Shown one piece after another: positions 42,242 through 49,908 of a DNA stretch of 64,000 nucleotides. Positions within the stretch are counted from its first letter, which is position 1. The number at the start of each line of letters is the position of its first letter. The translations under genes were made by a program, and so were the position numbers. Below the pieces are notes generated by a model, which worked only from the letters and a program-made list of their open reading frames with translations, was not told where the DNA came from and ran no database searches. The DNA is from DASUPK01 sp046732465 (lineage in GTDB: Bacteria > Actinomycetota > Thermoleophilia > Solirubrobacterales > 70-9), in contig JBKPND010000029.1 in NCBI GenBank assembly GCA_046732465.1, positions 1-64,000 of the forward strand. Reading direction: 5' to 3'.

Positions 42242-43075
42242 GTGGCTCCGATCGTGCACACCTACCGCTCGGGTGAGACCGGACTGTTCGTCAACTCCTA
42301 CCTGGTCGAGGGTGCCGACGGCGTGGTCGCGATCGATGCACCCCTGCTGATCTCCGACGGCCGCGCCTTTCGCGCCCGCTTCGAGGCGCTCAAGAAACCG
42401 CTGCTCGCTGTGCTGGTCACCCACCCACACCCCGATCACTACAACACGGTCACAGAGCTGCTCGCAGGAGAGAGCGCGCCGGTGATCGCGCATCCCGACG
42501 TTGACCGAGAGATCCGCGCCAACGACGACGCCAAGCGGGCTCAATGGGAGCCGATGTTCGGGGACGAGTGGCCCAGCAGCGCGACCTTCCCGAGCCGGGA
42601 TGTGGGTGACGAGGAGACGGTGGAATTCGGCGACCTCCGTTTCACCGCCTGGGACTTCGGGCCCTGCGAAAGCCACAGCGAAACGGTCTGGCTGCTGGGG
42701 GACGGCGAGTCCGCGTTCGTTGGGGACCTTGCCTTCAACGGCACACACGCTTACCTGGCGGATGGGAGCACGGACGCCTGGCTGCGGGCGATCGACCGAG
42801 CGGAGGAATCGCTCGCCGGCGTGCGCACGCTGTACGTCGGCCACGGCCCCCCAGGCGGGCCGGCGGTACTGGCCGATCAGCGCCGCTACCTGCTGATGGT
42901 GCGTGAGGCGATCGGGCGGGTGTCGAACGGGCGACCGGAGCTGAGCGAGGGCGAGGCGAGTCGAGTGGCGCGCCTGATGGAGCGTTATCTGCCGGGAGCG
43001 CCTCTCAGTTGGCTCGTCGGTGCCGGCGCTCCGGCGGTCGCCACCGAACTCAAACAAGAGGCGGCAGCTTCATGA
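42242..43075 (+). CDS. MBL-fold metallohydrolase
   Basis: 277 residues of the metallo-beta-lactamase fold: HPHPDHYN (the H-x-H-x-D-H zinc motif) near residue 61, DFGPCESHSETVWL, VGDLAF (the Asp bridging the metals) and LYVGHGPPGGPAV (last metal His). Substrates in the superfamily range from glyoxalase-II thioesters to lactones. GTG start. It is the first gene of an operon; its stop overlaps the next start by four bases. Confidence 0.85.
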   Translation: MAPIVHTYRSGETGLFVNSYLVEGADGVVAIDAPLLISDGRAFRARFEALKKPLLAVLVTHPHPDHYNTVTELLAGESAPVIAHPDVDREIRANDDAKRAQWEPMFGDEWPSSATFPSRDVGDEETVEFGDLRFTAWDFGPCESHSETVWLLGDGESAFVGDLAFNGTHAYLADGSTDAWLRAIDRAEESLAGVRTLYVGHGPPGGPAVLADQRRYLLMVREAIGRVSNGRPELSEGEASRVARLMERYLPGAPLSWLVGAGAPAVATELKQEAAAS

Positions 43076-43281
43076 TCGTGGAGTACATCCGCTATGAGAT
43101 CCCCGACAACGAGGCCCGCATCGAGTGGGACTCGGCCAAGGAACAACTGAAGGGGTTCCGCGCCAATCCGAAGTTCCGCATCTCCTTCAACGCCGTGCGG
43201 CCCTACGTCGACAGGATCGAGGAGACGCGCCACTACGAGGTCAAGACCACCGGCCAGAAGCAGAGCAACAATGCTCGCTGA
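43072..43281 (+). CDS. antibiotic biosynthesis monooxygenase (ABM) protein, internally deleted
   Basis: 69 residues instead of the usual about 95-100. MIVEYIRYEIPDNEA is the first strand of an ABM ferredoxin-like domain, and RIEWDSAKEQLKGFRANPKF with the DRIEETRHYE end is its last helix and strand; the segment that normally joins them (a helix and a strand) is missing, as if deleted in frame. The fold can hardly be complete. The ATG overlaps the MBL stop (ATGA), and the stop overlaps the VOC gene by 11 bases, so translation coupling is preserved even if the domain is not. Confidence 0.7.
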   Translation: MIVEYIRYEIPDNEARIEWDSAKEQLKGFRANPKFRISFNAVRPYVDRIEETRHYEVKTTGQKQSNNAR

Positions 43282-43663
43282 GCACCCGATCGACGTGATG
43301 CTGCTCAGCACCGATCTGGGTGTCGCGAAGGAGTTCTACGGCGACAGAATCGGGCTCGAGATCCTGCTCGACACCGACGACTTCGTCACCTTCAGCTGCG
43401 GGGGCGACAGCCGCCTCGTGGTCACCAAGAGCACCACCGGCACCGCCGAAGAGCAGACAAAGGCTTCATGGCGGGTGGAGGACATCGCGGCCGAGGTTGC
43501 CCAGTTGCGCTCCCATGGGGTCCCCGTCGCCGAGTACGACGGGCCCGGTCTCAAGACTGTCGATGGCGTAGCCGATGTCGGCTTCGCGCTTGCGGCCTGG
43601 TTCGTGGATCCGAGCGGCAACGCGATCGGCCTACTGCAGTTCAAGGATGCGGGGAAGGGGTGA
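43271..43663 (+). CDS. VOC-family (glyoxalase-fold) protein
   Basis: 130 residues: IDVMLLSTDLGVAKEFYGDR, the standard VOC opening, LEILLDTDDFVTFSCGGDSR, WRVEDIAAEVAQLRSHGVPV and AAWFVDPSGNAIGLLQF. The fold forms a metal site from paired beta-alpha-beta-beta-beta units; which reaction it catalyses is unknown. It is the third gene of the operon, with overlaps on both sides (11 and 4 bases). Confidence 0.85.
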   Translation: MLAEHPIDVMLLSTDLGVAKEFYGDRIGLEILLDTDDFVTFSCGGDSRLVVTKSTTGTAEEQTKASWRVEDIAAEVAQLRSHGVPVAEYDGPGLKTVDGVADVGFALAAWFVDPSGNAIGLLQFKDAGKG

Positions 43664-44235
43664 ACTTCGAGGATCTGGCTCCGCCCCCCGGGACCGGCGG
43701 CCCGGTCACCACGACGGTGACCAGGCGGGTGAAGCCGGGGCACGAGGCGGCGTACGAGGAGTTCCTGGAGGGCATCATCGCGGTGGCGAGCCGCTTTCCC
43801 GGCCACCTCGGGGTGGAGGTGTTTCGCCCCGTCCGTCCCGGGGGCGAGTATCGGATCGTCTACAGGTTCGACAGCGCCGCTCACCTGCGGAGTTGGCTTG
43901 ACTCGGACGAGCACGCGGCCTGGCTCGAGCGAGCCGAGCCACACGCGGCGGGACCGATCAGGAGGCAGGTCCTCACCGGGCTCGAGAGCTGGTTCACGTT
44001 GCCGGCCGACCCCGGTGTGCCGCCACCGCCGCCCTACAAGATGGCCGTGCTGACGTGGATCACCATCTTTCCCCTGATCACCCTCGTCATCGTCGCGCTC
44101 GGCCCTTTGATCAAAGATCTGGCGCTGGTGCCGCGGCTCGCGATCACCACCGCGGTGACCGTGCCGCTGATGACGTGGGTCGTGATGCCACGGGTGACCC
44201 GCTTCCTTCGGGGGTGGCTCTATCCGGCTCGCTGA
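43660..44235 (+). CDS. ABM monooxygenase-like domain with C-terminal two-TM module
   Basis: 191 residues. Residues about 20-115 are an ABM ferredoxin-like domain (TTTVTRRVKPGHEAAYEEFL, GHLGVEVFRP, YRIVYRFDSAAHLRSWLDSD); residues about 125-190 hold two transmembrane segments (VLTWITIFPLITLVIVALG and ITTAVTVPLMTWVVMPRVTR). ABM enzymes oxidise aromatic polyketides without cofactors; membrane anchoring suggests action on quinones in the membrane. GTG start overlapping the VOC stop (GTGA). The membrane module recurs alone at 31567. Confidence 0.85.
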   Translation: MNFEDLAPPPGTGGPVTTTVTRRVKPGHEAAYEEFLEGIIAVASRFPGHLGVEVFRPVRPGGEYRIVYRFDSAAHLRSWLDSDEHAAWLERAEPHAAGPIRRQVLTGLESWFTLPADPGVPPPPPYKMAVLTWITIFPLITLVIVALGPLIKDLALVPRLAITTAVTVPLMTWVVMPRVTRFLRGWLYPAR

Positions 44236-44260
44236 GCCAACGAACGGAAGGAGAGCACCG

Positions 44261-44671
44261 ATGAGTGAGGCTAAGAAGAAGCACGCGACCGGCCGGGTAG
44301 AGGTCGGGAGCTACGAGCCGAAGGCCTATGAGGAGCCCTCCGACGGGCCGGCCCTGGTCGAGATCCACATCCGCGAGAAGTTCGTCGGTGACATCGAGGG
44401 TGAAGGCGTCGTCAGATTCCTGCAAGCCCAACGCCAGGACGGCTCGGCCAGCTTCGTCGGCATCGAGCGGGTCAGCGGCCGGATCGAGGATCGTCAGGGA
44501 ACCTTCCTGCTGCAAGACGCCGGGACCCTGGAAGGCAAGACGGTTACCGGTGAATGGTTCGTGGTCCCGGGCTCGGGCACCGGCGGGCTGGAGGGACTCC
44601 GTGGCGCGGGGGGCTTCACGGCCGAGCTCGGGCAGGGCGCCGAGATAACGCTCGACTACTGGTTCGACTGA
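44261..44671 (+). CDS. DUF3224 protein (avidin-like fold)
   Basis: 136 residues with the DUF3224 hallmarks FVGIERVSGRIEDRQGTFLL and EWFVVPGSGTGGLEGLRGAG near the C-terminus. The family forms a small beta barrel related to avidin/lipocalin folds and often follows detoxification genes; its ligand is unknown. GGAAGGAG precedes the ATG. It is the last gene of the operon starting at 42242. The 157 bases after it contain no gene. Confidence 0.87.
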   Translation: MSEAKKKHATGRVEVGSYEPKAYEEPSDGPALVEIHIREKFVGDIEGEGVVRFLQAQRQDGSASFVGIERVSGRIEDRQGTFLLQDAGTLEGKTVTGEWFVVPGSGTGGLEGLRGAGGFTAELGQGAEITLDYWFD

Positions 44672-44828
44672 GGGCCGCTTTCCGGAAGCGCAGTCGCTAG
44701 CTGCATGGCTCCGGCGCCACCGCAACGGCGGGGTCGGCCGCAGGCGCGTCGATCTCCTGAGGGGCCTGGGCCGCCGGGGCTGATGCAGCCGCCTGGGGTC
44801 GGATCCAAGCTTCCGCGGGGCTGCGTGA

Positions 44829-45410
44829 TCAGCTTTCGCCGGGGCGCCTGACTCGCAGTCGTACGGCAATGCGATTGCGCTTTGGCACCCGGGATTCGAG
44901 CCTGCTCCTCGCCCGCTGCATCGCGCTGTTGACCGCGGCGACCGAGGTGTCGAGGCGGTCCGCCGTCTCGGCAGCCGAGTAGCCGAGCACGTCCCGCAGG
45001 ATCAGCACCTCACGCTGCCGGGAGGTAAGGAGTCGCTGGACTGCTTCGAACGCCAGCGCCACGGACTCCCGCCGCTCGTAGCTTGCGTCCGGGCCCGGGC
45101 GCTCATCCCGGATCTCAACTGCTTCGTTCTGTCTGTCGTGCGGGTCCGCGCGGGGGTCGTCGTCGATCGGTACCACCTGCGGGCGACGGTGCCGCATCAC
45201 ATCCAGCGAGGCGTTGGTTGCGATCCGGTATAGCCAGCTACGAACCGAGCCGCGTCCCTCGAAGCGGGCGAGCCCCTTCCAGGCACGGACGAGCGTCTCC
45301 TGCAACGCATCCTCGGCGTCATCTGGGGAGCCGAGCATCCGCCGGCAGTGGGCGCGGAGCTCCGCCCGATGGGGCTCGACCTGCTGCACGTATGAATCGT
45401 CGCCGGGCAT
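44829..45410 (-). CDS. ECF sigma factor, possibly truncated SigX5 type
   Basis: 193 residues with sigma region 2 (about 10-80; DAEDALQETLVRAWKGLARF) and region 4 (about 115-180; LLTSRQREVLILRDVLGYSA). The sequence is close in style to the SigX5 protein at 32837 but ends shortly after region 4, without the NTF2-like domain; either it is a compact sigma or the C-terminus was lost. It is divergent from the HxlR gene with a duplicated tandem-repeat operator between them, so the HxlR protein probably controls it. Confidence 0.8.
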   Translation of the reverse strand: MPGDDSYVQQVEPHRAELRAHCRRMLGSPDDAEDALQETLVRAWKGLARFEGRGSVRSWLYRIATNASLDVMRHRRPQVVPIDDDPRADPHDRQNEAVEIRDERPGPDASYERRESVALAFEAVQRLLTSRQREVLILRDVLGYSAAETADRLDTSVAAVNSAMQRARSRLESRVPKRNRIAVRLRVRRPGES

Positions 45411-45423
45411 CCATGCTCCACTC

Positions 45424-45447
45424 GATGCTATCGCAACGATACTATCG
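45424..45447. promoter_or_regulatory. tandem 14-bp repeat operator, site 2
   Basis: GATGCTATCG at 45424 and GATACTATCG at 45438 repeat with a 14-base period just upstream of the sigma gene start codon. The same arrangement stands upstream of the HxlR gene and at 40441. Confidence 0.6.
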
Positions 45448-45538
45448 AATCGAGAGGCATCGCGATGGATCGGCGACCGCGCTGCGCGCTGGCCCGGCGA
45501 AGCGTCCCGGCCTGGCGGTGGCCGCGATCACGCGGGTC

Positions 45539-45562
45539 GTAACTATCAGGGCGATACTCTCG
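45539..45562. promoter_or_regulatory. tandem 14-bp repeat operator, site 3
   Basis: GTAACTATCA at 45539 and GATACTCTCG at 45553 again repeat with a 14-base period, ending 13 bases before the HxlR start codon, the expected place for autoregulation. Confidence 0.55.
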
Positions 45563-45575
45563 ACTCGGTAGCGCA

Positions 45576-46253
45576 ATGGCGCGTCCAGTCGAACCCGATC
45601 ACATCTATCGCCACTTCTGCATGACGGCGCGTGCCGTCGAGGTCGTGGGTGAACGTTGGTCGCTGCTGATCGTCCGCGATCTGCTGCTCGGCCCACGTCG
45701 CTTCACCGATCTCGTCCGGACGCTGAACCCGATTACCCCGACCCGGCTGACGGATCGACTTCGACGGCTCGAAGCGGCGAAGGTGATCGAGCGCGAGCCG
45801 GCCGAAACCGGGAAGGAGGTCTGGTACCGGCTGACCGATGCCGGCCTGGACCTCGAACCGGCGATAGACGAGCTCACCTTCTGGGGGATCGAGCACGCCA
45901 AGGAGCCCCCGCGGCCCGATGAGCCCGTCCACTCCGATGCCGCGATGATCGGCACCAAAGTCTGGCTCAGCCGATATTCGCCGGCGGAAGCTGATCGACT
46001 TGTCTGGGTCTGGCGCTTCCCCGACGAGGACTACTACACCCTTCGAACCGCCAACGGCACCTGGGAGCTGAGCAGGGCAAAGGCGAAGGGTGCCGCAGTC
46101 ACGGTCGACGCAACGCAGGCTGCGTGGGCAACCTTCCTCACTACGCCACGAGAGCGACGACGGCTGCCGACCGATGACATTCAGCTCGAGGGAACGCAGT
46201 CGGAGGTCAGGAAGTTCGCCAAGGCGTTCAAGACAAAGCTCGGCGCCCGATGA
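45576..46253 (+). CDS. HxlR-family regulator with C-terminal SCP2-like domain
   Basis: 225 residues. Residues about 5-110 are an HxlR winged helix (HFCMTARAVEVVGERWSLLI, RRFTDLVRTLNPITPTRLTD, LRRLEAAKVIEREP); the conserved Cys near residue 15 can be redox-sensing in this family. Residues about 125-225 resemble a sterol-carrier/SCP2-like domain. It is divergent from an ECF sigma gene and flanked by tandem 14-bp repeats that are likely its binding sites. Downstream lie a nitroreductase-like gene and a DHA2 pump that it may also control. Confidence 0.87.
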   Translation: MARPVEPDHIYRHFCMTARAVEVVGERWSLLIVRDLLLGPRRFTDLVRTLNPITPTRLTDRLRRLEAAKVIEREPAETGKEVWYRLTDAGLDLEPAIDELTFWGIEHAKEPPRPDEPVHSDAAMIGTKVWLSRYSPAEADRLVWVWRFPDEDYYTLRTANGTWELSRAKAKGAAVTVDATQAAWATFLTTPRERRRLPTDDIQLEGTQSEVRKFAKAFKTKLGAR

Positions 46254-46322
46254 TCCCGGTCAACCGGTGCATCCCCGCACTTACCTCCTGAGTAATCGCC
46301 CAGACCACCTCGCCATGACAGT

Positions 46323-46865
46323 GTGCCCCTCGTGGGCACCTCCCCTGCTCAATCCGACGGGCAGCTTCGACCGGTCGAGCGGTTCTGGCGCAATCGGCTC
46401 TTTGCCCGGGTCCGGCATCGCCTCACGCGACTAGGGCGCTCGTCGCCGGCCTTCACCCGAGCGCACGCCGGCCTGATTCGGCTCAGCGGTGGGCGGATCC
46501 GGCGCTCGTTCCTGTTCACGGGAGGGATGCCGGTCCTCGTCCTGACCACAACCGGACGGAAGTCCGGCCAGAGGCGGTCGACGCCGGTCGGTTACCTGAA
46601 GCACGGAGACGCCTTCGCGGTCCTCGCGTCCAATGCCGGGAGTGACCGCTCGCCGGCCTGGTGGCTGAACCTGCAGGCAGATCCGAGCGCCGAGGTGCTC
46701 GCCGAACGCGCCCGGATCCCGGTCACCGCGCGGCGAGCGGACGCTGCGGCCGAACGGGAGTTGTGGGCCCAGTTCGCGCGGCTCAACCCCGGCTTCGACG
46801 AGTACCGGAGCCTGACCGAGCGCCAGATAACCGTGGTCCTGCTCGAGCCGAATGAACTCGATTAG
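46323..46865 (+). CDS. deazaflavin (F420)-dependent nitroreductase-like protein (Ddn family)
   Basis: 180 residues. The core LVLTTTGRKSGQRRSTPVGY and WWLNLQADPSAEV is the signature of the Ddn/F420H2-dependent reductase split-barrel family; members reduce nitroimidazoles and quinones in actinobacteria. The N-terminal 55 residues are basic and partly amphipathic, typical of membrane-associated Ddn proteins. GTG start. Lies between HxlR and a DHA2 pump on the same strand, consistent with a detoxification operon. Confidence 0.85.
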   Translation: MPLVGTSPAQSDGQLRPVERFWRNRLFARVRHRLTRLGRSSPAFTRAHAGLIRLSGGRIRRSFLFTGGMPVLVLTTTGRKSGQRRSTPVGYLKHGDAFAVLASNAGSDRSPAWWLNLQADPSAEVLAERARIPVTARRADAAAERELWAQFARLNPGFDEYRSLTERQITVVLLEPNELD

Positions 46866-46903
46866 TTCTGCGATCTCGGTCAGTCACTTCGTTAGAGGGC
46901 AAG

Positions 46904-48475
46904 ATGGCCAAGAGAGGTCGACAGCAAGACAAGAGGCTGATCCTCGGCTCGCTTCTGCTGGCGGCCTTCGCCATCAACCTGGACACGACGATCGTCAACG
47001 TCGCGCTGCCGACCCTGGTCCGGGATCTGGACGCCTCCACGACGCAGCTCGAGTGGATCGTCGACGCCTACAACCTGGTGTTCGCCGCCCTGGTCCTCGC
47101 TGCCGGCAACCTCGGCGACCGCGTCGGGCGCAAGGGCGTTCTCCTCACAGGGCTGGCGATCTTCGGGCTCGCGACGGTCGTGGGCGGGCTCGGAGATAGT
47201 CCCGGCTGGCTGATCGCTGCCCGCGCCGTGATGGGGCTCGGGGCGGCGCTGATCTTTCCGGCGACGCTCTCGCTGCTCACCAACGTCTTCACCGAGCGCG
47301 GCGAGCGCGCCCGCGCGATCGGCCTGTGGGGGGCGACCACGGGCGTCGGGATCGCTCTGGGGCCGATCATCGGCGGTTGGCTGCTGGAGCGCGATGGCTG
47401 GCAGAGCGTTTTCTTCGCCCTCGCGCCGATCGCGGCGCTCGGCCTTCTCCTGATCAGCCTTTACGTGCCGACTTCACGCGATCCCGGGGCGCCCCCCGCC
47501 GACCGGCCGGGCCTCGTCCTCTCCACGGCGGCGATGGCGATCCTGATCTACACGATCATCGAGGCTCCGAACCAGGGCTGGGACGCGGCCCGCAGCGTCG
47601 GCGGCTTCGCCCTCGCCGCGGGCCTTCTCATCGCCTTCATCGCCTTGGAGCGGCGCGCCGCGGCCCCGATGCTGGACGTCGGACTCTTCCGAAACCTTCG
47701 CTTCAGCGCGGCAAGCGGTGCGGTGACGATCACGTTCTTCTCGCTGTTGGGGTTCATCTTCCTGGTCACCCTGTACTTCCAGTTCCTGAAGGACTACGGG
47801 CCCTTCGAGACCGGCGTCCGCCTGCTGCCGGTGGCGACGCTGACCGGGATCACCTCCGTCCTCGGCACAAGCCTCGCGGTACGGAGCGGCACCAAGCTGG
47901 TCGTCGCCGGCGGTCTCGTCTCGCTGGCCGTGGGCCTCGCCTGGACCTCGACCGCGTCCGCCAGCACGAGCTATCTGACGATCGCCGGGCAGATGGTGCT
48001 GATCGGCTCGGGGATCGGGTTGACAAGCGCACCGGCGACCGAGTCGATCATGGGCGCCGTGCCCAAGGCAAAGGCCGGAGTGGGATCGGCCATCAACGAC
48101 GCGACCCGGATCCTCGGCGGCACCCTGGGCGTCGCGGTGATCGGCAGCATCTACGCGTCGCTTTATGCCAGCCGGCTGACAAGCGGGTTGCAGGTAGGTC
48201 TCCCCGGCGCCGCGAATGACGCCGCCCACCGCTCGATCGGCGGAGCGTTCGGCGCGGCCGACCAGCTCGCCGGGGCTGGACAGGGGGATGTGGCGGCGGC
48301 CCTGCACGAGGCCGCATCGACGGCCTTCTTCGACGGCTTCCAGATCGCCTGCGTGGTCGCCGCCGCGGTGGCGATCGCCGGCTCGGTGTTCGCCCTTATC
48401 CTGATTCCGGCCCAGCCGCCGCATCAAAGTGATGAGCCGGGCGAAGCCGCCTACACCCTGAGCGAAGCCGGATAG
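46904..48475 (+). CDS. DHA2-family MFS efflux pump
   Basis: 523 residues with about 14 transmembrane segments. Motifs: FAINLDTTIVNVALPTLVRD (D1), NLGDRVGRKGVLL (A), ARAVMGLGAALIFPATLSLL (C-like). EmrB/QacA-type proton antiporter exporting hydrophobic toxicants. ATG 46904, 38 bases after the nitroreductase-like gene; probably the last gene of that operon. It is intact at both ends, in contrast to the pump at 34023. Confidence 0.9.
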   Translation: MAKRGRQQDKRLILGSLLLAAFAINLDTTIVNVALPTLVRDLDASTTQLEWIVDAYNLVFAALVLAAGNLGDRVGRKGVLLTGLAIFGLATVVGGLGDSPGWLIAARAVMGLGAALIFPATLSLLTNVFTERGERARAIGLWGATTGVGIALGPIIGGWLLERDGWQSVFFALAPIAALGLLLISLYVPTSRDPGAPPADRPGLVLSTAAMAILIYTIIEAPNQGWDAARSVGGFALAAGLLIAFIALERRAAAPMLDVGLFRNLRFSAASGAVTITFFSLLGFIFLVTLYFQFLKDYGPFETGVRLLPVATLTGITSVLGTSLAVRSGTKLVVAGGLVSLAVGLAWTSTASASTSYLTIAGQMVLIGSGIGLTSAPATESIMGAVPKAKAGVGSAINDATRILGGTLGVAVIGSIYASLYASRLTSGLQVGLPGAANDAAHRSIGGAFGAADQLAGAGQGDVAAALHEAASTAFFDGFQIACVVAAAVAIAGSVFALILIPAQPPHQSDEPGEAAYTLSEAG

Positions 48476-48642
48476 CTCCCTGATTCGGCGTCCGAACTCG
48501 CTGCCGCCGTACGCGCGGGAATTGTTTGAGAACGAGTACGCCCGTGAGAACAGAGACGGCGTCACGAAGCTCCAGGGCGCCTATCGGCGTGCGCGGAAGC
48601 GGTGCGTCGAGCCCACGCGCGATGAGCGGTTCCACCGACAGG

Positions 48643-48890
48643 TCAGCTCGGCAGCGCAATCGCTTGCCGAAGCCGGACGGGCTCTTCGAAGCCGACGACC
48701 ACCGCGTTCTTGTGCTCCTCGTCGCGGGCCGCGTAGAGAATCCTCACCCGACCGCGCGCGGCGCGCAAGCGTAGTCGTCGAGCAGGTCTTCGTGGGAGAC
48801 GAGCTCGCGATCGTACCGGGTCCGAAAGCCGGCAAACCGCTCTCGGTGGTGGCCGAACCAGCTCCGCCGCCCGGGGCTCGGACGCTGTGC
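48643..48890 (-). pseudogene. DUF488 protein fragment with frameshift
   Basis: WFGHHRERFAGFRTRYDREL, with SHEDLLDDY, in one frame and GRVRILYAARDEEHKNAVVV, with a C-terminal tail and stop at 48643, in another are the second half of a DUF488 (YeaO-like) domain. The break is near 48755-48765. The N-terminal half is missing. The gene is degenerate and stands in a stretch (48.5-49.2 kb) full of broken genes. Confidence 0.6.
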
Positions 48891-48960
48891 TGACCATCGT
48901 CTGGAATCGCCCATGCCGCCTTTCTCGCCTCGGTTCGACGAGCGCGAGCGGGAGGCCCTA

Positions 48961-49161
48961 TTAGCGAAGGGCCCTCGAAAGAGGGCCTTGTTCAATGCGC
49001 TCTGCATCTCCTCGTGCCTTGTTGCCGAAGTGCTCGTAGGAGGTCTTGCGCCCCACCCCTGCGCGGCGGGCCACCTCGACGATGGTGATGGCGTTGTGGC
49101 CCTTCTCCGCGAACGTGTCGGCCATCGCTTCCAGCATCCGCTCGCGCTGCGACCACAGCAC
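48961..49161 (-). pseudogene. TetR-family regulator truncated after the HTH
   Basis: The first about 43 residues (RERMLEAMADTFAEKGHNAI then EVARRAGVGRKTSYEHFGNK) are a complete TetR DNA-binding domain; the following residues are unrelated and the frame stops at 48961. The conserved sequence ends about 45 bases before a copy of the hairpin repeat (48967-48989), which looks like the breakpoint. The GTG start lies four bases after the stop of the 42-residue membrane protein on the same strand, so the two were an operon. Confidence 0.7.
48967..48989. repeat. hairpin repeat of the tRNA-terminator family
   Basis: AAGGGCCCTC-GAAA-GAGGGCC-TT is the core of the tRNA-fMet terminator found without any tRNA sequence, at the truncated end of the TetR fragment. 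It could serve as its terminator. Confidence 0.55.
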
Positions 49162-49165
49162 CTGT

Positions 49166-49294
49166 TCAGAGCAATCTGATCAGCAGGTTCAGCAAGACGG
49201 TGAGCGCGATCGAGAGGACGATCGACCAGAGAAGGCAGCCGGGCATGAAGCGCACCTGTGTGCGTTGCCCGGATCGCTTCCAGATCACGAACAT
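49166..49294 (-). CDS. very small membrane protein (42 residues)
   Basis: ATG 49294 to TGA 49166-49168. A basic N-terminal segment (KRSGQRTQVRF) is followed by MPGCLLWSIVLSIALTVLLN and a short leucine-rich end, one transmembrane helix. The PGCLLWS...LTVLLNLLIR pattern is one I recognise as recurring in actinobacterial genomes as an unannotated small protein. Its stop is four bases before the TetR-fragment start, so they were co-transcribed. Confidence 0.6.
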   Translation of the reverse strand: MFVIWKRSGQRTQVRFMPGCLLWSIVLSIALTVLLNLLIRLL

Positions 49295-49375
49295 CGTTTG
49301 CCGCCTGCTACCGGTGTCTCGATGGGAGATAGCCCGGCCGAGGCCCCATTGGGCCCCGGCCGGGGAGCATCGGAG

Positions 49376-49702
49376 CTAGCGACCGTTCCGATCGCCCTCG
49401 TCGAGACTCTCGGTATACGGATCGCGCGACCCGGACTTGGCCAGTCCGCGACCGATGAAGTAGGCACCGGCGACGATTGCGACGTAAAGCCATGCCTGGC
49501 GGGCGATGAACTCGTCGGTTCCGTCGGTGTCGCCGCCCTTGATCACGGCGGCGCTGACGAGGATCGCGGCGATGACGCCGACCATCCCCCAGAATTCGGT
49601 GGTCTTGAACGCCTGCTTGGTCTCGGTCGTCAGGCGACGAATACGCCCCTGGCGTCGGACTGCATCGGTGCGCGGAGCACCGGACTTCGTTGCGGCTTCC
49701 AT
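49376..49702 (-). CDS. small two-TM membrane protein
   Basis: 108 residues: basic N-terminus (RRQGRIRRLTTETKQAFKTT), TEFWGMVGVIAAILVSAAVI as first membrane segment, a short acidic loop (GGDTDGTDEF), WLYVAIVAGAYFIGRGLA as second, then a hydrophilic tail. AGGAG lies nine bases before ATG 49702. The TTEFW-V...AYxIGRGLAK layout recurs in actinobacteria as a conserved hypothetical. Role unknown. Confidence 0.65.
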   Translation of the reverse strand: MEAATKSGAPRTDAVRRQGRIRRLTTETKQAFKTTEFWGMVGVIAAILVSAAVIKGGDTDGTDEFIARQAWLYVAIVAGAYFIGRGLAKSGSRDPYTESLDEGDRNGR

Positions 49703-49885
49703 GCGTTTACTGCTCCTGTCTTGCGTTTCCCGTCTGGGCCGTGCAAGCTGACCTGAGGTGGTCACACTCGCCCATTTGCTCCCAGACTGAACGGGCAGGC
49801 GCTTCGCGTTTCGGCGAAGCAAATGCTGCCTCGCTCCGACTGCTTACCCGCCGAGATACCGACCAAACGAGTGTTCGGGCAATGC

Positions 49886-49903
49886 GAAGGGCCCTTGCCC
49901 TTC
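49886..49903 (-). terminator. hairpin after the DUF1990 pair
   Basis: GAAGGGC-CCTT-GCCCTTC is a perfect 7-bp hairpin six bases beyond the stop of the DUF1990 gene ending at 49909. There is no clear T run, so terminator activity is only likely. Confidence 0.45.
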
Positions 49904-49908
49904 TGTGT

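Noticed and set aside
42242..44671. Polyketide biosynthetic gene cluster
   Set aside because: ABM, VOC, SRPBCC and glycosyltransferase genes occur in such clusters, but no ketosynthase, acyl carrier protein or other core enzyme is in the window.
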